A stretch of 64,000 bases of DNA from Cercophora sp. LCS_1. Lineage: Eukaryota; Ascomycota; Sordariomycetes; Sordariales; Lasiosphaeriaceae. Both the position numbers and the translations under genes were made by a program. This document shows positions 1 through 11,759 of this stretch, piece after piece. The DNA is taken from the NCBI GenBank assembly GCA_036250225.1, contig JAPZLL010000053.1, forward strand, positions 158,177 through 222,176, in the 5' to 3' direction. Numbering within the stretch: position 1 is the first letter of the stretch; each line of letters starts with the position of its first letter. The notes beneath the pieces are model-generated. The model was not told the origin of the DNA. It saw nothing but the letters and a program-made list of their open reading frames with translations, and made no database searches.

Positions 1-126
1 GGCAAAAACGACAAGCGAAAGGCTACCGCTCCTTCGATGCTCTCCTCAGTCTCTGCTGTCCGCCAACCGTTGCCAATCAAGAAACGGCAGCGCGATGTCG
101 CGGATAAGTTAAGGCGGGCGAATTGA
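1..126 (+). CDS. Possible C-terminal end of a basic protein (partial)
   Basis: Frame 1 is open from the first base to a TGA at 124-126 and encodes about 41 residues. The peptide is rich in Lys and Arg and ends in KKRQRDVADKLRRAN, which looks like the tail of a nuclear or nucleic-acid-binding protein. The rest of the gene lies left of the window. The reading rests only on an open frame and a plausible composition, so it may be chance. No family can be named. Confidence 0.35.
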   Translation, partial: GKNDKRKATAPSMLSSVSAVRQPLPIKKRQRDVADKLRRAN

Positions 127-487
127 AAACAGCTGTCGTATGGGAGAAAGGCACGGCGGCTGCTCCGGGCAACAAATATCGATGCGGTCGCTTCCAACCG
201 TCTAGGAGACTTTCATCGCCACCACACGTCTCTCATCAAACGAAGCAAGCAGATTACTTGGCCCGCCAGGGGAACCTCTTTGCAGAGAGTCGCAGCCGCT
301 TCATAGAGACACACACCCTCTCTCGCCATGTATCACAGCTAGCAAAGCATTCTCTTCACGGCGCATCGGGAGCAACTAGTAGGACCACACGGTGCCAGCT
401 TTATCGAGCAATTCTACAACGACATCCTCAGTCTAACTCTTCCGCTCAGGCCGAATTCCTGTTGGCAGCCGAGGCTTCTAATACACG
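127..487. other. Intergenic
   Basis: This is leader sequence before the GPI-anchored protein gene, and possibly the 3' UTR of the partial gene at the left edge. A frame at 123-518 is open but its peptide (many Arg, Ser, His and Gln, no hydrophobic core) looks like chance. Confidence 0.5.
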
Positions 488-1318
488 ATGCGGTTCTTTC
501 CAGGGCCAGCGGTCCTAGGTCTCGTCGCAGCACCGCTTGCTCTTTCGGCACCCGGTCTAGACCTTGCGCTTGTCGCTAAAGCACTCAACTACGAAGATGA
601 AGTCTGCCATCCCGTGGTCGAGAGCGCGTCCGATACGGTGCCCCCGTGCCTGGAGCTTGTGACTATCGAGACGGTCTGCACTCCCAACGGAACGAGCCCC
701 TTGGCTCTGAAAGCACACCAACAATGTTAGTTTGCCTGGCTGCTCTCCCCGCACTTTTCTGACAATTTAGGCATGTGCAATGGCTCCTTCTTTGCGGAAT
801 GGCCGTATTGCCTTCAGTGCCTCTTCATCCACGGCCTCCGCTCCGAACGCGACGTTGCCTATTACAAGTCGGTTCTCAGCACAGCATCAAGCGAGCTGTG
901 TGGTGCTGCCACGCCCTCTGCTGAGTTTGCCAGCATCTTTAGCAGCGCCCAGGTCGCCGTTGCGTATCCGACCACCGGAAACACAATCAGCTCCGATCAG
1001 GCGGTAGGACAAACAGCGGTCAGTTTGTACTTCACAGCGACGACATACCAAGGCCCAGGGAGGATCACTGGGGCTGCAACAGCTGCAACGCAATCAGTGC
1101 TCTACACGGCTCCCAAGGGAACGGTGACACACTCACACGCCATCGACACGGCTGGGTCCGGGAGCACGAGTGGGACAAGGCCTTCGTCAACCAACACCGC
1201 ACCTGCGGGCAGCGCTGCGACTACAAGGACATCTGCGAGCCCAAGAAGGCCCACGGGCACCGGTGGTGGCTTATTGCTCGCAGCTTTGGTCGTGCTAGCA
1301 TCGATTATTGCATTTTAG
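488..1318 (+). CDS. GPI-anchored secreted protein, uncharacterised fungal family
   Basis: Two exons, 488-725 and 771-1318, flank a 45-nt intron (GTTAGT donor, CTGAC branch near 758, TTTAG acceptor). Joining them restores a Cys codon and gives 261 residues. The N-terminus MRFFPGPAVLGLVAAPLAL is a signal peptide. The middle carries several Cys residues, including an AEWPYCLQC segment. A Ser/Thr/Pro-rich stalk follows. The last 20 or so residues (LLLAALVVLASIIAF) form a hydrophobic tail ending right at the stop, as in GPI-attachment signals. The likely location is the plasma membrane or cell wall. The Cys-rich domain resembles uncharacterised secreted fungal proteins and no enzymatic motif is visible. 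No functional link to the NLR downstream can be shown. Confidence 0.8.
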
Positions 1319-1754
1319 AACATTGGTCCTATCTTCACAAGCTGTTTTTATACCCCTTGGATTAACTAAACATCGATATCTCTCGGTCAATAATATCCTG
1401 CTATCTCAATAACTTGCCTTGTTTGAAGATTGTTGCTCTCCACAGTTTCTGACACGGGAAGGCAATCGAAATTTTGTTTGGCCTCTACTGCATTGAGAGT
1501 TTGTCTCCATCAGTCAGTCGTAACTTGTTTGGCGTCACCCATTGTTGCATTTGACCATTGTGTCAAGCTGCTATGACTCAGGCAAGTTGGCAAAATGACG
1601 CTATTTAGAGAACCTCTGCCCTTCGCTTGGCAGGTTCAAGGCTCCATTTTGATTCCAGGCACACCCATCTTTCATGTCTTCTCTTTATTTCCCACCCTCG
1701 CCCTGGAATTTCTCCCGCACTCACGTCTAGCGGATCTATCGGCTCTGTCTCACA
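1319..1754. other. Intergenic, promoter of the NLR gene
   Basis: AT-richer spacer between two same-strand genes. Nothing gene-like was seen. It should hold the 3' UTR of the GPI-protein gene and the promoter of the NLR gene. Confidence 0.5.
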
Positions 1755-4700
1755 ATGAGTAGGCAAGCCGTGGTTGAGAAAGGCGGCTTTACTGTGGTTC
1801 ACGAGGCACAAGAACCCAAGGTGCCGAAGGTCGAGTAAGTCTCCTCTCAGCGCTAGTTGTCCTTCTGCCATCAACTAACATTCGCAGCATAGTATTTATC
1901 CACGGCGTCGATGGCCACCCCAAGGATACGTGGACGTGGAACAGGGACAAATCGCCCACCAAGCGTCGTGCAAATGATCGACCACCCGAGCAACCTTCGC
2001 CAACAAAGCTTATGCGGCTCGATGGTAATGCTGAGCAGGCTCGCCACCATCAAACTCCGAACACAGAGGATGCCGAGAGCGAGAAAGAATCAAACTCTGA
2101 GTGGCTGATGCAGGATTCCGTTTTCTGGCCAGCGGACCTCCTTCCTCTAACCGTTCCAGATACTCGTATTCTCGTCTATGGATGGAACAGCGGCATTAGG
2201 TCTCGCAAAGATCCAGACCCTGTGTCGGATACCCGGATTCGCGGTCACGCAGAAAGCCTTCTCACCAACCTGGAGATTGAGAGGCGAGAGCCGGACAATA
2301 AGCAAAGACCCCTACTTTTCGTAGCTCACAGTCTCGGTGGCATCGTTGTCAAGGAGGCTTTGCGGCAGGCGGAGCGTCATGGTCCCAGCAAGCCTCATTT
2401 ACATCAAATCTATGAGTCAACCATCGGAATCCTGTTCTTTGGAACACCACACAGAGGTGGCAATGTTCCTAGCTTCCCCGCCGCCCCGATCCTTGGGCTC
2501 ATTGGAAGGATAACACATAAGATCAACGACAATACTCTTCAGGACCTGCAACCGGACTCGCAGATGCTGGAGCAGCTAAGAACCGAGTTCCCCAAGCTTT
2601 GTCGCGCGAAGAAATGGATGATATACTCTTTCCAGGAAGAGATTGGCACCTTTCTTGGTCCCAAGTGCGTTGCCGACGTGTCTTCATACATGGATGATAC
2701 AGAGATTGAGGAGAGGGTGCGCATCACGAGAGATCACGTGGACATGGTGAAGTACACCGGCAAGACGGACCAGGAATACAAGAAGGTGGCGGCAGCTATT
2801 ACCCGCATTTTCGACGAGTGCAAAGACGTGATCGAGAGAAACGCGAAGGCCATCTCAGCTGCGCTCAAGAGAGAAATGGAGGGCAGGCTCAACTTCGACG
2901 CCATGGATAAGCGAGTCACCAACCTCGCAGCCGCTCAACAGGGAACCTGTAGCTGGTTTCTTGAGACAAAGGCCTATGAGGCATGGCAAAACCCTGCCAA
3001 GCAGTCCGAGCACGGCGGTTTTCTATGGATCAAGGGCAACCCTGGCACTGGCAAGTCAACGCTGATGAAGTTCTTGTTCGAGACAACAAAAGATCGTTTG
3101 AGACGTGACCCTGACCAAATCGTTGCCTCCTTCTTCTTCTCAGCACGAGGCGCAGTTGAGGAGAAGACAACAAAGGGCCTTTACCGAGCTCTCCTTCACC
3201 AGATCTTTCAATGGGCCCCAGGGTTGAATGCCAGCTTGGAGTGTATGTCGAGAAACGGGGCTCAGGGTATTGCGGCAAACGGATGGAGCGAAGAGGCCTT
3301 GAAACAAACGTTGGAACGTGCGATCTTGAGGCTGGGAGAGCGCTCATTAACCGTCTTTATTGACGCTCTCGACGAGTGCGATGGTGATCAAGCCAAGGGG
3401 ATGGTCACGTTCATCGAAGAACTGTGTGCCAAGGATACAACTCGAAAGGGTCACCTCCAAATATGCCTCTCAAGCCGGCACTATCCTGACATCGCGATAG
3501 GAAAGGGTATCGAAGTCATTCTGGAACGGAGTCGCGGACACGCCGAGGACCTCAAAAAGTACATCCAATCAAAACTCCGGCTAGGCAACTCGGAGGCAGC
3601 AAGGTTACTCGGGAATGCTATCCTCGAGAGATCATCCCTCATTTTCCTTTGGGTGGTGCTCGTCATCGACATTCTCAACAGTGCTTACGCTTTTACGCCC
3701 GTAGAGCGGATGAGAGAGCTGCTAGATGAGATCCCCAGTGAGTTGGCCAACCTTTTTGAGATGATTCTCCGACGGGACGACAATGGGATGGACCCCTTAC
3801 GCTCATGCTTCCGATGCATCCTCTTTGCATCCAGACCTCTTTCTCCCAAGGAACTCTACAGCGCTATCAACTTCTGCCTCTACGAAAACGATTCCAGTCC
3901 TGCGCCATGGGAAGGTTTTGGGAAAGAGAAGGTGGAGGCGAATATGGCCCGGTTCGTCAGGGAAACCTCGAAGGGATTGGCTGAGATTGTAAAAGTCAAG
4001 GGCCGCCGAGAGGTGCAGTTCATTCACGAATCTGTCCGCGACTTTTTGCTTGGCAAACATGGAAGCCAATGGTCTGAAGCGTCGGAGAATCTGGAGGGCT
4101 TTGGCCATGAGGCCTTGAGGGACTGCTGCTGGGCTCAGGTCAAGGACGCCTACGATGACTTCAGGGCCCCGGGTAGTCGAGCCTGGTGTGCTGAAGTTCC
4201 ATTCAGACCCTCGCCAACACCAGAGCGTGATGGCTTAAAAGACAGCGACGAGGAGATCTGGGGTCGGCCTGTTACCGTACCGAGAAAAAACCGCCCTGAT
4301 GGTAAAAAGGCGTCACGGAGTCAGTCCTCACAACCTGCCAAAGCCGACTACAAGGATCAACATCACAGCATCAGAAGAACAAGTCGCAGCGAGGCCCTTA
4401 GCGCCCAGTATGGCTACGAGGGGCCCCGGTACAACGGCTCGCAGGACCGCCCGATCTGCGCTGTTGACGGCAGTGCTGATAAGCTTTGGGTGCCTCGCTC
4501 AGTGTCGGGCGGCAAAGTTGAGATGCAGCGATACCCACCACCAGGCTCAGAGTATCGCCAAGTTGATGCAGATGGATGGGATAGCCTCGATGAGAGTTCG
4601 GATACAGAGGGCCGGCATGATTACAACAAGGTGAGTTCACTGAAGGGCCGCAGGAAACCCCGGGGCGCCCATTCCATTCGAGATTCACCCAAGCTGCGAC

Positions 4701-6073
4701 CATTGCCATCTCTTCCACCTCCGTTTCTCGCATACGCAATTCAGAACGTGCTCCATCACGCCAACATGGCTGCCAAGTATGGCAGAGACCAAACGAACTT
4801 CCTCTCCAAATTTCCCCTGAGGAACTGGATCGCCCTTCTTGCCAATGCGATCCCCGATTCCGAGCAATACAGCACATCGACCAGTCTTTTGTACATCCTG
4901 GCCGAGAAAAACCACGCCGAATTGATCAAGGCGTATCAGGAAGAGACTTCGTCGGTCTTTTGGGTTGGAGCCGGTCGTTATGGCCCGCCCATGTTTGCTG
5001 CGCTTGCTACCGAGAGCCACGAGGCTGCTCAGGCACTACTGGTCCGTCAAATTGCCCGCAACCTGTCAAAATCGGCGATTCAACGGGTCTACAAACGTTA
5101 CAACGACGGCAGAAACCGTCACGCGCCCGAGGGTCCACACAATTCGCCCCTCCACCGCGAGTTCACTTTCGACAAGAAGCGTGGACTCCTCCCCTACATT
5201 GTCGAAGATGGCAATAGGATGGTGCTCGAAGTTCTGCTACGCACATGTGAAGTGGACGTCAACATTCTCGACAAACACGGGGACCCTCCCACCCTTCCAC
5301 TGTCCATCGCGGCTTTGCGGGGATACGCCGACATCGTCGAGCTCCTGCTCGCTCGTGGTGCAAAAATAGAACTCAAGGGTAAGCACGGCATGACGGCTCT
5401 CTCCCACGCCGCCGACGCAGGTCAAACCGAGACGGCAACGCTCCTCCTCTGCCACGGCGCTGATATTAACACGACGTGCAACTGGAAACGCACGCCGCTG
5501 TCGTACGCTGCGAGCAAACTCTCGTCGGACATGGTTCGTCTCCTGCTGTCGAGAAAGGCGAACCTCGAAGCGAAAGACATCGACGGGCGAAGTGCTCTCT
5601 CGTATGCGTCGGCCAAGAAATCACAAGACTGCGTGACGATCATCCGACTCTTGCTCGAGAAATATGCCAACACTGAGTCGAGAGACCGTGACGGACGGAC
5701 GCCTCTGGCACATGCTGCAAAGGAAGGGTGCGTGGATGCACTCAAGGTCTTGTGTTCGCGTGGAGCGCAGGTGGATTCGCAGGATGACCACCTGAGGACG
5801 CCGATCTGGCATGCAAGTGAGGCCGGGCATCGGGAGGTTGTGAGGGTGTTGTTGGAGAAAGGGGCGCGGGTTGACCCGATGGACAGACTGGAACGAACAC
5901 CGTTGAGCATCGCGGCGGAAAGGGGACATAAGAGCGTAGTGGAGCTGTTGCTGAGGAGAGACGCGATGGCGAACAGTCGGGATGTCAATGGGAGGACGCC
6001 GGGGTGGTATGCTAGTAACCAGCAACATGAGGAGGTGATGCGGTTGCTGGGAGCCGCTCATGGGAGGAGGTAG
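1755..6073 (+). CDS. NLR-type protein: SesB-like hydrolase, NACHT, ankyrin repeats
   Basis: Exons 1755-1834 and 1888-6073 join across a 53-nt intron (GTAAGT...CGCAG) and give 1,421 residues. Residues about 28-300 are a SesB-like alpha/beta hydrolase: it opens IVFIHGVDGHP, has the nucleophile elbow AHSLGG near 175 and FFGTPHRG downstream. Residues about 400-560 are a NACHT NTPase with Walker A GNPGTGKST near 410 and Walker B VFIDALDECD near 516. A linker follows (about 750-1000) with many charged and Ser/Pro residues. About eight ankyrin repeats fill residues 1138-1420. Fungal proteins with this tripartite layout are NLR-like STAND receptors linked to non-self recognition and regulated cell death. 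The ankyrins are presumed to sense the ligand and the hydrolase to act as effector. All key residues appear intact and the frame is unbroken. I saw no amyloid motif in the short leader before the hydrolase. Ligand and partner are unknown. Confidence 0.92.
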
Positions 6074-6490
6074 TTTGGCCATTTGTATGTTGATGAAGTT
6101 GGACGAGTTTGGCTTTGTAGGTAGGTAGTGTAGATTGTCTAACCACTTTCTCCTGAACAGTCTTGAGTGATACCCCCGATCAAGTCAACATGAACACGGA
6201 AAAAACAACAACTCCATTCCTTGTATATCATGCCACGCTATCCAATGCTTTTTTTCTTGTCCCCTTTCCCCTTTCCCCTTTCCCCTTTCCCCTTTCCCCT
6301 TTCCCCTTTCCCCTTTCCCCTTTCCCCTTTCCCCTTTCCCCATTCTCTCTCCCTCAGCCCGTCACCATTCACTCTCCACCGCTCTCCATCTTCAATGGTG
6401 ACAACGCTGTTGTTTTCAGCGTTCTTTTTTGACCACCAATTTGATCGCGCAAAAAATCCACATCATCCAGTTCGAGGTGTGATTGTGAAA
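6074..6490. other. Convergent intergenic region
   Basis: Spacer between the stop codons of the NLR gene and the minus-strand GFA gene. It holds the 3' ends of both transcripts and a long CCCCTTT array, listed separately. No gene seen. Confidence 0.6.
6261..6341. repeat. (CCCCTTT)n tandem array, about 11.6 units
   Basis: 81 bp of uninterrupted 7-bp units, all pyrimidines on the plus strand. The minus strand therefore reads GGGGAAA repeated, with more than four G4 tracts separated by A3 loops. This matches the canonical G-quadruplex pattern, and the mirror-symmetric purine/pyrimidine tract could also form triplex DNA. It lies between two convergent genes. Confidence 0.95.
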
Positions 6491-7245
6491 TTAGTGCGGC
6501 ATGTGCTCAAAAGGCTTGGCCAAATGCTCCTGGCAAAACGGCAGCTTCCCCACAGTCCAAATCTCGGTGTCCGGCTTGAGCGTCTTCTTGATCTCGCTGT
6601 CCAGGCAGCCGCCCTTGAGCGCGATCACCGGCGCCGCCTCGGGCTCGTGCGCGATCGGCGAGCCGCACTCGCTGCAGAACCAGCGGTAGACGGCGTTGCC
6701 GGAGTCGGCGATGCCCTTCCACTTTTTGATGGGGCCTTTGGTGGCGACGGTGTCTTTGGGGACTACGACTACTAGGGCTGTTTTTTTTATGTTAGTGTCA
6801 GTCTCAATGTCATGGGGTAAGGCCTTGGCGATTTGTAGTTGGGTAGGGGGGTTAGGACGTAGGAGATGAGTGTTGGTTTGGAGACGGAAGTTAGTGGTGG
6901 GGTGGTTGGATATGGTTGGGATATGAGCTAGCTTTGGGTATGGTGGTTTGGACATGGACGTGGCGTGGCTATGATTGGGGTGGTGAGGTGGTGAGGTGGT
7001 GAGGTGGTGTTGAGTGCGCGCCAAGGACGGTGACGTTGTTGGGTGGGGAGTACAGGGATACAGGTCCTGCGTGGCGGGGGCGGGGTACGAGGTAAAAATG
7101 GGAGGGGAGACGGGAAAAGCTCACAGTAGGTTGAGCCCGATTGACGCTGGCAGTCATCGCAGTGATCGTAGCCGGTGAGCAGAGGGGCGTCGAGGGATGA
7201 CTCGAAAGTCACGGCTTTGCAGAGACAGTGGCCGGTGAGAGGCAT
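6491..7245 (-). CDS. GFA / CENP-V domain protein
   Basis: Exon 1 is 7245-7125 and exon 2 is 6777-6491, with a 347-nt intron (GTGAGC donor, ACAG acceptor) that is long for this window. The joined protein has about 135 residues and starts MPLTGHCLCKAV. Zinc-ligand cysteines are visible in HCLC, CDDCQRQSG and FCSECGSP, the signature of the glutathione-dependent formaldehyde-activating (GFA, formerly DUF636) fold. The junction recreates SGSTYS-LVVVVPKD, which is typical of fungal family members and supports the splice choice. These are small zinc proteins of mostly unknown substrate. A glutathione-adduct role is family lore, not shown here. The intron carries GGTGGTGAG-type repeats near 6981-7010. 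Confidence 0.85.
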
Positions 7246-8669
7246 CTTGGCTTGTTTTTGTTGGGATTGTTGGACGTGGGAGGTCAAGATGAGATGCTGG
7301 TCTGGTGTTGAGAGAGCTGGATGGTAGTGCGAATGAAGGAAAAAAAAAAAGATATTTTGGGAGGAAATCCCCAATGCTTAAATAGAAAGCTGTCCGTCTG
7401 TCTGTCTGGTCTGTCTTGAACAATTGGTGGCCCTGTTCTAATCAAGTGTGGCATCCCGCCACCCCTCCCCCCCAGTTCCCCTCCCTTGCCGCTAGAAACA
7501 GAATTCGTTCCCCATATTCGACTCCGCTGGCTGACAGGCTGGCTGGCTTCGGGGACCAGATGATGTAACACAGCTTAGACCGTCGAATGTGCTGTCTGTA
7601 GGTACAGAACCACGTCCGTGCATCGGGGCGGCCGCAAAAGGGGGAACCTGCAACGAAACGAACATGTTTTGTCTTGATTCTGTGAATACACACAAGGCTG
7701 CCCCGCTCCCGACTATCGATTGGCTATGTTTGTTGTCTCACTCATCCCCAGCTGACGGCAGGATGCGCGCGCGCGTCGACAAATATCATGATTACTTCCG
7801 CCGGAGAGCTAATCTTGGCAGTAGTTCCAGGACAAGCTATCGGCTTGGGGCCCGTCTTCGGGAAGATCAAACAAGCGCCCCGCGGGCGGCCTATGGGATG
7901 CCTACTTCGGAGTTCGGACGAGCCCTAGGGACGCCGTAGTGCTAGCACCGGCCGACAGCTATTTGTCATGCTCCCAACCCCACAGTGCAACTGGCAGGCA
8001 TCCGACAATCTTTCTCCGAGCCCAGCGACATCATCGACACGCACAAGTATTTGGAATTGCCGTATCTTTGCGCCAGGCCGTGCCATGTGATGGCCGTGCA
8101 TGTGCAGCTGGTGTTGGACTCGCTGATGGCCGGCTGCCGTGTGCTCGCACTCCAAGTGAGGTGGGAGCTCGGAGCTATCCGAAATCGGCAGGGCGAGCCG
8201 GCTGTCCTGCGATGCAACCCGGCCAGCCAGCAAGACGCTCCAACCACATCCATATTACGGACCGCCTATCGCTGGTCATCAATTGGCTTTTAGGTTCACG
8301 TTTGAATTGGGATATGTCCTAGTCTAGCATCGACGAGGCTGCTATCTTCTGAATACCAGGCTTGGAGAGTGACAAGACGTTAGGTCTGTTTCCCAACGTC
8401 CGCGGAGATTACTCAACTCCTTCGAACCAAAACACTCCGACGGTGTTTCGGTTGGATAACCACCCAGACTTACATGGCTCTGACCGTCACCGATTCCCAA
8501 CATCACGGCTGTGGTATTTCAAATAGCCTGCCAACAGCAACATGCCGCTGGCAACCTGGATGCAGCTCACGTCCGAGAACCACGCTCCAATGGGATGCCA
8601 CCCCTGCCAGCATACCTCAAGAGGAGCCACTCCAAAACGTTGTTTCGCGTCATACTACAGTGGTCTTCC
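7246..8669. other. Intergenic between two minus-strand genes
   Basis: 1.4 kb holding the promoter of the GFA gene and the 3' flank of the DUF1365 gene. Short frames on both strands have random-looking composition (rich in Arg, Cys and His) and no recognisable domain. No RNA gene was recognised. Confidence 0.5.
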
Positions 8670-10588
8670 TCAACCGACGACCTGTTTCCTGAGAGCCAGG
8701 GTCAAAGCGGCCAACACCCTTCCCAGAGCTGTAGACAGATGCCACGCGAACCACGTCTGAAGGATCAGACGCTGTGTGTCGAGTAGAGGGATGAGGCCCA
8801 AAGCAATCTTGTCCGCGAGAAACAGTTTCAAGACGGAGCTTCTGTAAACGGCCTTGGCCGGCCCCGTCTCGTGGGCAAGCACGTAGCCGTCCATGGGAGA
8901 TATGCGAAAGCCACGAATATCATCCGCCGGCACAGGTTTCCCCGCCAGTGATGCACTCGAAGTCAGGGGCCGTTCGATCCGCTCGGGCCTCGTCCGGAGC
9001 TTCTGGATGAGCTTGAAGTAGGCAAAGTCCACGTAGCTTGATGTTGCGAGCACTGGCAACGGCTTTCTCAATGCGAACTTCGGGAGCAGGTCCGGTCGGG
9101 ATACCCATATCGTGCAGTTCTCCTGGAGCTCGCAGGAGAATGCCTCCAGGTCGTGCGCATAATGGACGAATCTCGAGTAAAAGACAGGGGTTAGCACCTT
9201 GAACTCAACCTCCTCAGCCGGCGCTCCGTCCTTGGCTGCTGAGGAGAGCATCAACTCGGATGTTCCGTCTGGCACACCGCTTGGGATGTATTTCACCGCC
9301 AGTGGCGTTGTTGACTGAACCACAAGATGCTGCAGGTATTTCCGGAAAAGGGGCTCTAACCGACGCTCGGTCGAGTCTGCCTGCCGCCCAATGCTCTGCT
9401 TCAGAGGTTCAGGCCGGAACCACACATGAAGCTTGCGTCGGAAGAAGAGCACGCCGGCTTCCTTCACGATTCTCGGAAAGGTGAGGAAACCGACCCACCA
9501 CCAGGATGCCAGGAATTTGAGTTTGTCGAACAGCGACATGGCATCCGGGTCAATGGCCGAGCCCTCCGGGACCAATCTGGCCACGAGCTTGCCGTGTCCT
9601 TTGGATGACACAAGATTGATAGTGTTGACCACGGGACCTCTTCCCTGCATCCCCGGGCTCAGAGGGTCGCTTGCCACCAGGGAGTAGCCTCCTTTCCTGG
9701 AGTTGAAGGGTGACACGTGGAAGTCTTTGGGCCATGACTGCTTCATCGTGGTTCGGGGAGGTGTCTGCCGCTCCTTTGCCGACAAGCCATCGGATGTTAT
9801 CTGCTTCGAGGGATCGTCATCCGGTGTCAGGAAATACATGCGGCGTTCGCCAAACGTATTGTTGACTTCTAGGACCATGGCCGCCAACGCCTTGTCAGCA
9901 TCATACAGATACCAGAACGAGACGGGGTTGAAGTGATAGCCGAGAAAGCGGGCGGCCGTCACCAAATAGGCATGGGGATAGGATGCCGGGTCTGCTCCCT
10001 AGAACTGGAATTAGCGAACGGGAGCGGGAGTAAACAAGGAGGATCGATGCGTACCTGATCCTGGAGATAGGCATCCAACTTTCCCCGCAAGCCGAGCTCG
10101 GCCCTCCCTCGGTCGAGGTAGTCCCCCGGGTCGATGGTATACCAGCCCTTAGAAAGCCATGAGAAGAGTCCCCCGTTGTTTGTCCCAACCGAGACGATGC
10201 CACCAGCGGTCCCCTCCCAATTGACGGGCACTCCCACGACAAGGTACGAGTAAGAAAAAGAATGCTTCTTCGGAAATATCCTTGAGTGTGTCGTCCGAGA
10301 AGGGAACAACAGGATCTTCCCTGGACCATCCCAGCGCTTCTCCCTCGCCATCGCCACCCTCTGGACGATCATGATGGCGAGAACCAGTGCAAGCGACCCA
10401 CTTCCTGCGAGTCTCGCCAACTTCTCCAGGAGGGTGGCATCGATATGTTCGACCAGCAGGTCCCACTGCCGAAATACCGATAACGCCGCCAAAACAAAGA
10501 CATCAACGTCCCCGTCATAAACCGTCCAGTAACCCATGGCCGCAAGGGTTAGTGTCGTGAGTGAGCCCATCGATGAACCAGCCATCAC
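8670..10588 (-). CDS. DUF1365 family membrane-associated protein
   Basis: Exon 1 is 10588-10055 and exon 2 is 9998-8670, joined across a 56-nt intron (GTACGC donor, CTAG acceptor, phase 0), giving about 620 residues. The N-terminus has two hydrophobic stretches, near residues 10-35 (LTTLTLAAMGYW...) and 62-78 (LALVLAIMIV), so membrane association is likely. The DUF1365 core starts around residue 100 with HSRIFPKKHSFSYSY and continues after the splice with FLGYHFNPVSFWYLYD and EVNNTFGERRMYFL, the family's best conserved blocks. A further hydrophobic stretch lies near the C-terminus. In bacteria DUF1365 genes often sit beside cyclopropane-fatty-acid synthase genes, which hints at lipid metabolism, but no biochemical function is established and none is visible from neighbours here. 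Confidence 0.87.
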
Positions 10589-11155
10589 AACAAAGTCCTA
10601 CCAGATTTCCAGCCCAAGTTGAACAAATTCATCCAATTGACGCCCAGTCCATCTCTCCAACACAAAAAAATCAAGAACAAAAGACCCCTCCTCCTTTGAA
10701 AATCAGAATTCCGTCCGTTCGTGATCGCGCCTTTCAAACAGCCTTTCACCGATCGCATCCCGGCCGAGCTAATCGCCGTCTCGAAACGGCCCCGCCGCCC
10801 GCTTAGTTAAGCAATTGCATCCCTGGCAGCATCCTGAGAGGCCGCCCCCACAGCCCCAACAGTGTGGCGGGGACTAGACCTCTTGCCGCTCGAGTCACTG
10901 CCCGGAGTCGCAGAGACCACTTCGACGGCGGCCGATGACTTTCCATTTGCCTTAAAAATTCACCACAACCCATTGCTCGCTCACCGAACAACAAACACAA
11001 CTTTCCATCCCATCAACCACAACATCCAACCCCTTTTAAAAAGGACAACGACCAACCAACATACCTACGAAACCGCAACCCCCCCGAGTTTCAACCCTCC
11101 AAAACACCGAAAAACCCCGCGGTACTCCTAGCCTAACCACATCACCCAAATCAAA
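10589..11155. other. Divergent promoter between the DUF1365 and MBF1 genes
   Basis: 567 bp between divergent start codons. The MBF1-proximal half is rich in A and C (CAACC/AACAAC runs), as in many fungal 5' leaders. No gene seen. Confidence 0.55.
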
Positions 11156-11759
11156 ATGGCCGACTGGGACACCGAATCCGTCAAAATTGGCAAGAACGTC
11201 CGCCGCGGCGGCGCTCCCGCGCGGGAGACGGTCATCAAGGGCCGTAGCGCCCTCAACGCCGCCCAGCGCGCCGGCCAGGTCGTCGGCACCGAGAAGAAGT
11301 TCACAACCGGCAACACCGTAAGTCTCCCTCTCTCCCCCGTTCCCCTCTTATCACCATTCCCAATCCCCATTCCTCAACCCCCCCCCCTTAATCTCCCCCA
11401 GCCCTTATTTGTTCACCCAGCCCATGCTAACAAACTGGTCACAGGCGTCCAAACCAGGCGTAGAAGGTCAACGCCTAACAATGGTCGACCGAGCCGACGA
11501 CATCGTCAAGCCCAAGACGGTCGGCAAGGAAGTCGGCCTCGCCATTTCCAAAGCGCGCGCCGAGTTCCAGCCCAAAGCGCTGACGCAAAAAGAGCTTGCG
11601 ACAAAGTGCAACACGACGCCAACTGTAGTTGCCGATTTCGAGCGCGGTACCGCCACGCCCGACCAAAAAGTGCTGGCTGCTATGGAGAGGGTTCTTAACG
11701 TTAAGCTGCGGGGGTCCGATATCGGGAAGCCCCGGTTTGAGAAGAAGGAGAAGAAGTAG
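11156..11759 (+). CDS. mbf1: Multiprotein-bridging factor 1 (MBF1)
   Basis: Exons 11156-11317 and 11445-11759 are separated by a 127-nt intron (GTAAGT...ACAG, phase 0), giving 158 residues, the usual length. The N-terminal half (WDTESVKIGKN... and GTEKKFTTGN) is the MBF1 domain. The C-terminal half is a Cro/C1-type helix-turn-helix with LTQKELATKCNTTP and a VVADFERGTATP turn, and the tail is Lys-rich. MBF1 bridges bZIP-type activators to TBP and also acts at collided ribosomes to keep the reading frame; both roles are known for the family. Nothing unusual apart from the pyrimidine-rich intron. Confidence 0.95.

Noticed and set aside
1755..1834. Possible amyloid signalling motif at the NLR N-terminus
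   Set aside because: The 27-residue leader before the hydrolase (GGFTVVHEAQEP) looks like the normal start of SesB-like domains, with no HET-s, sigma or PP motif pattern.
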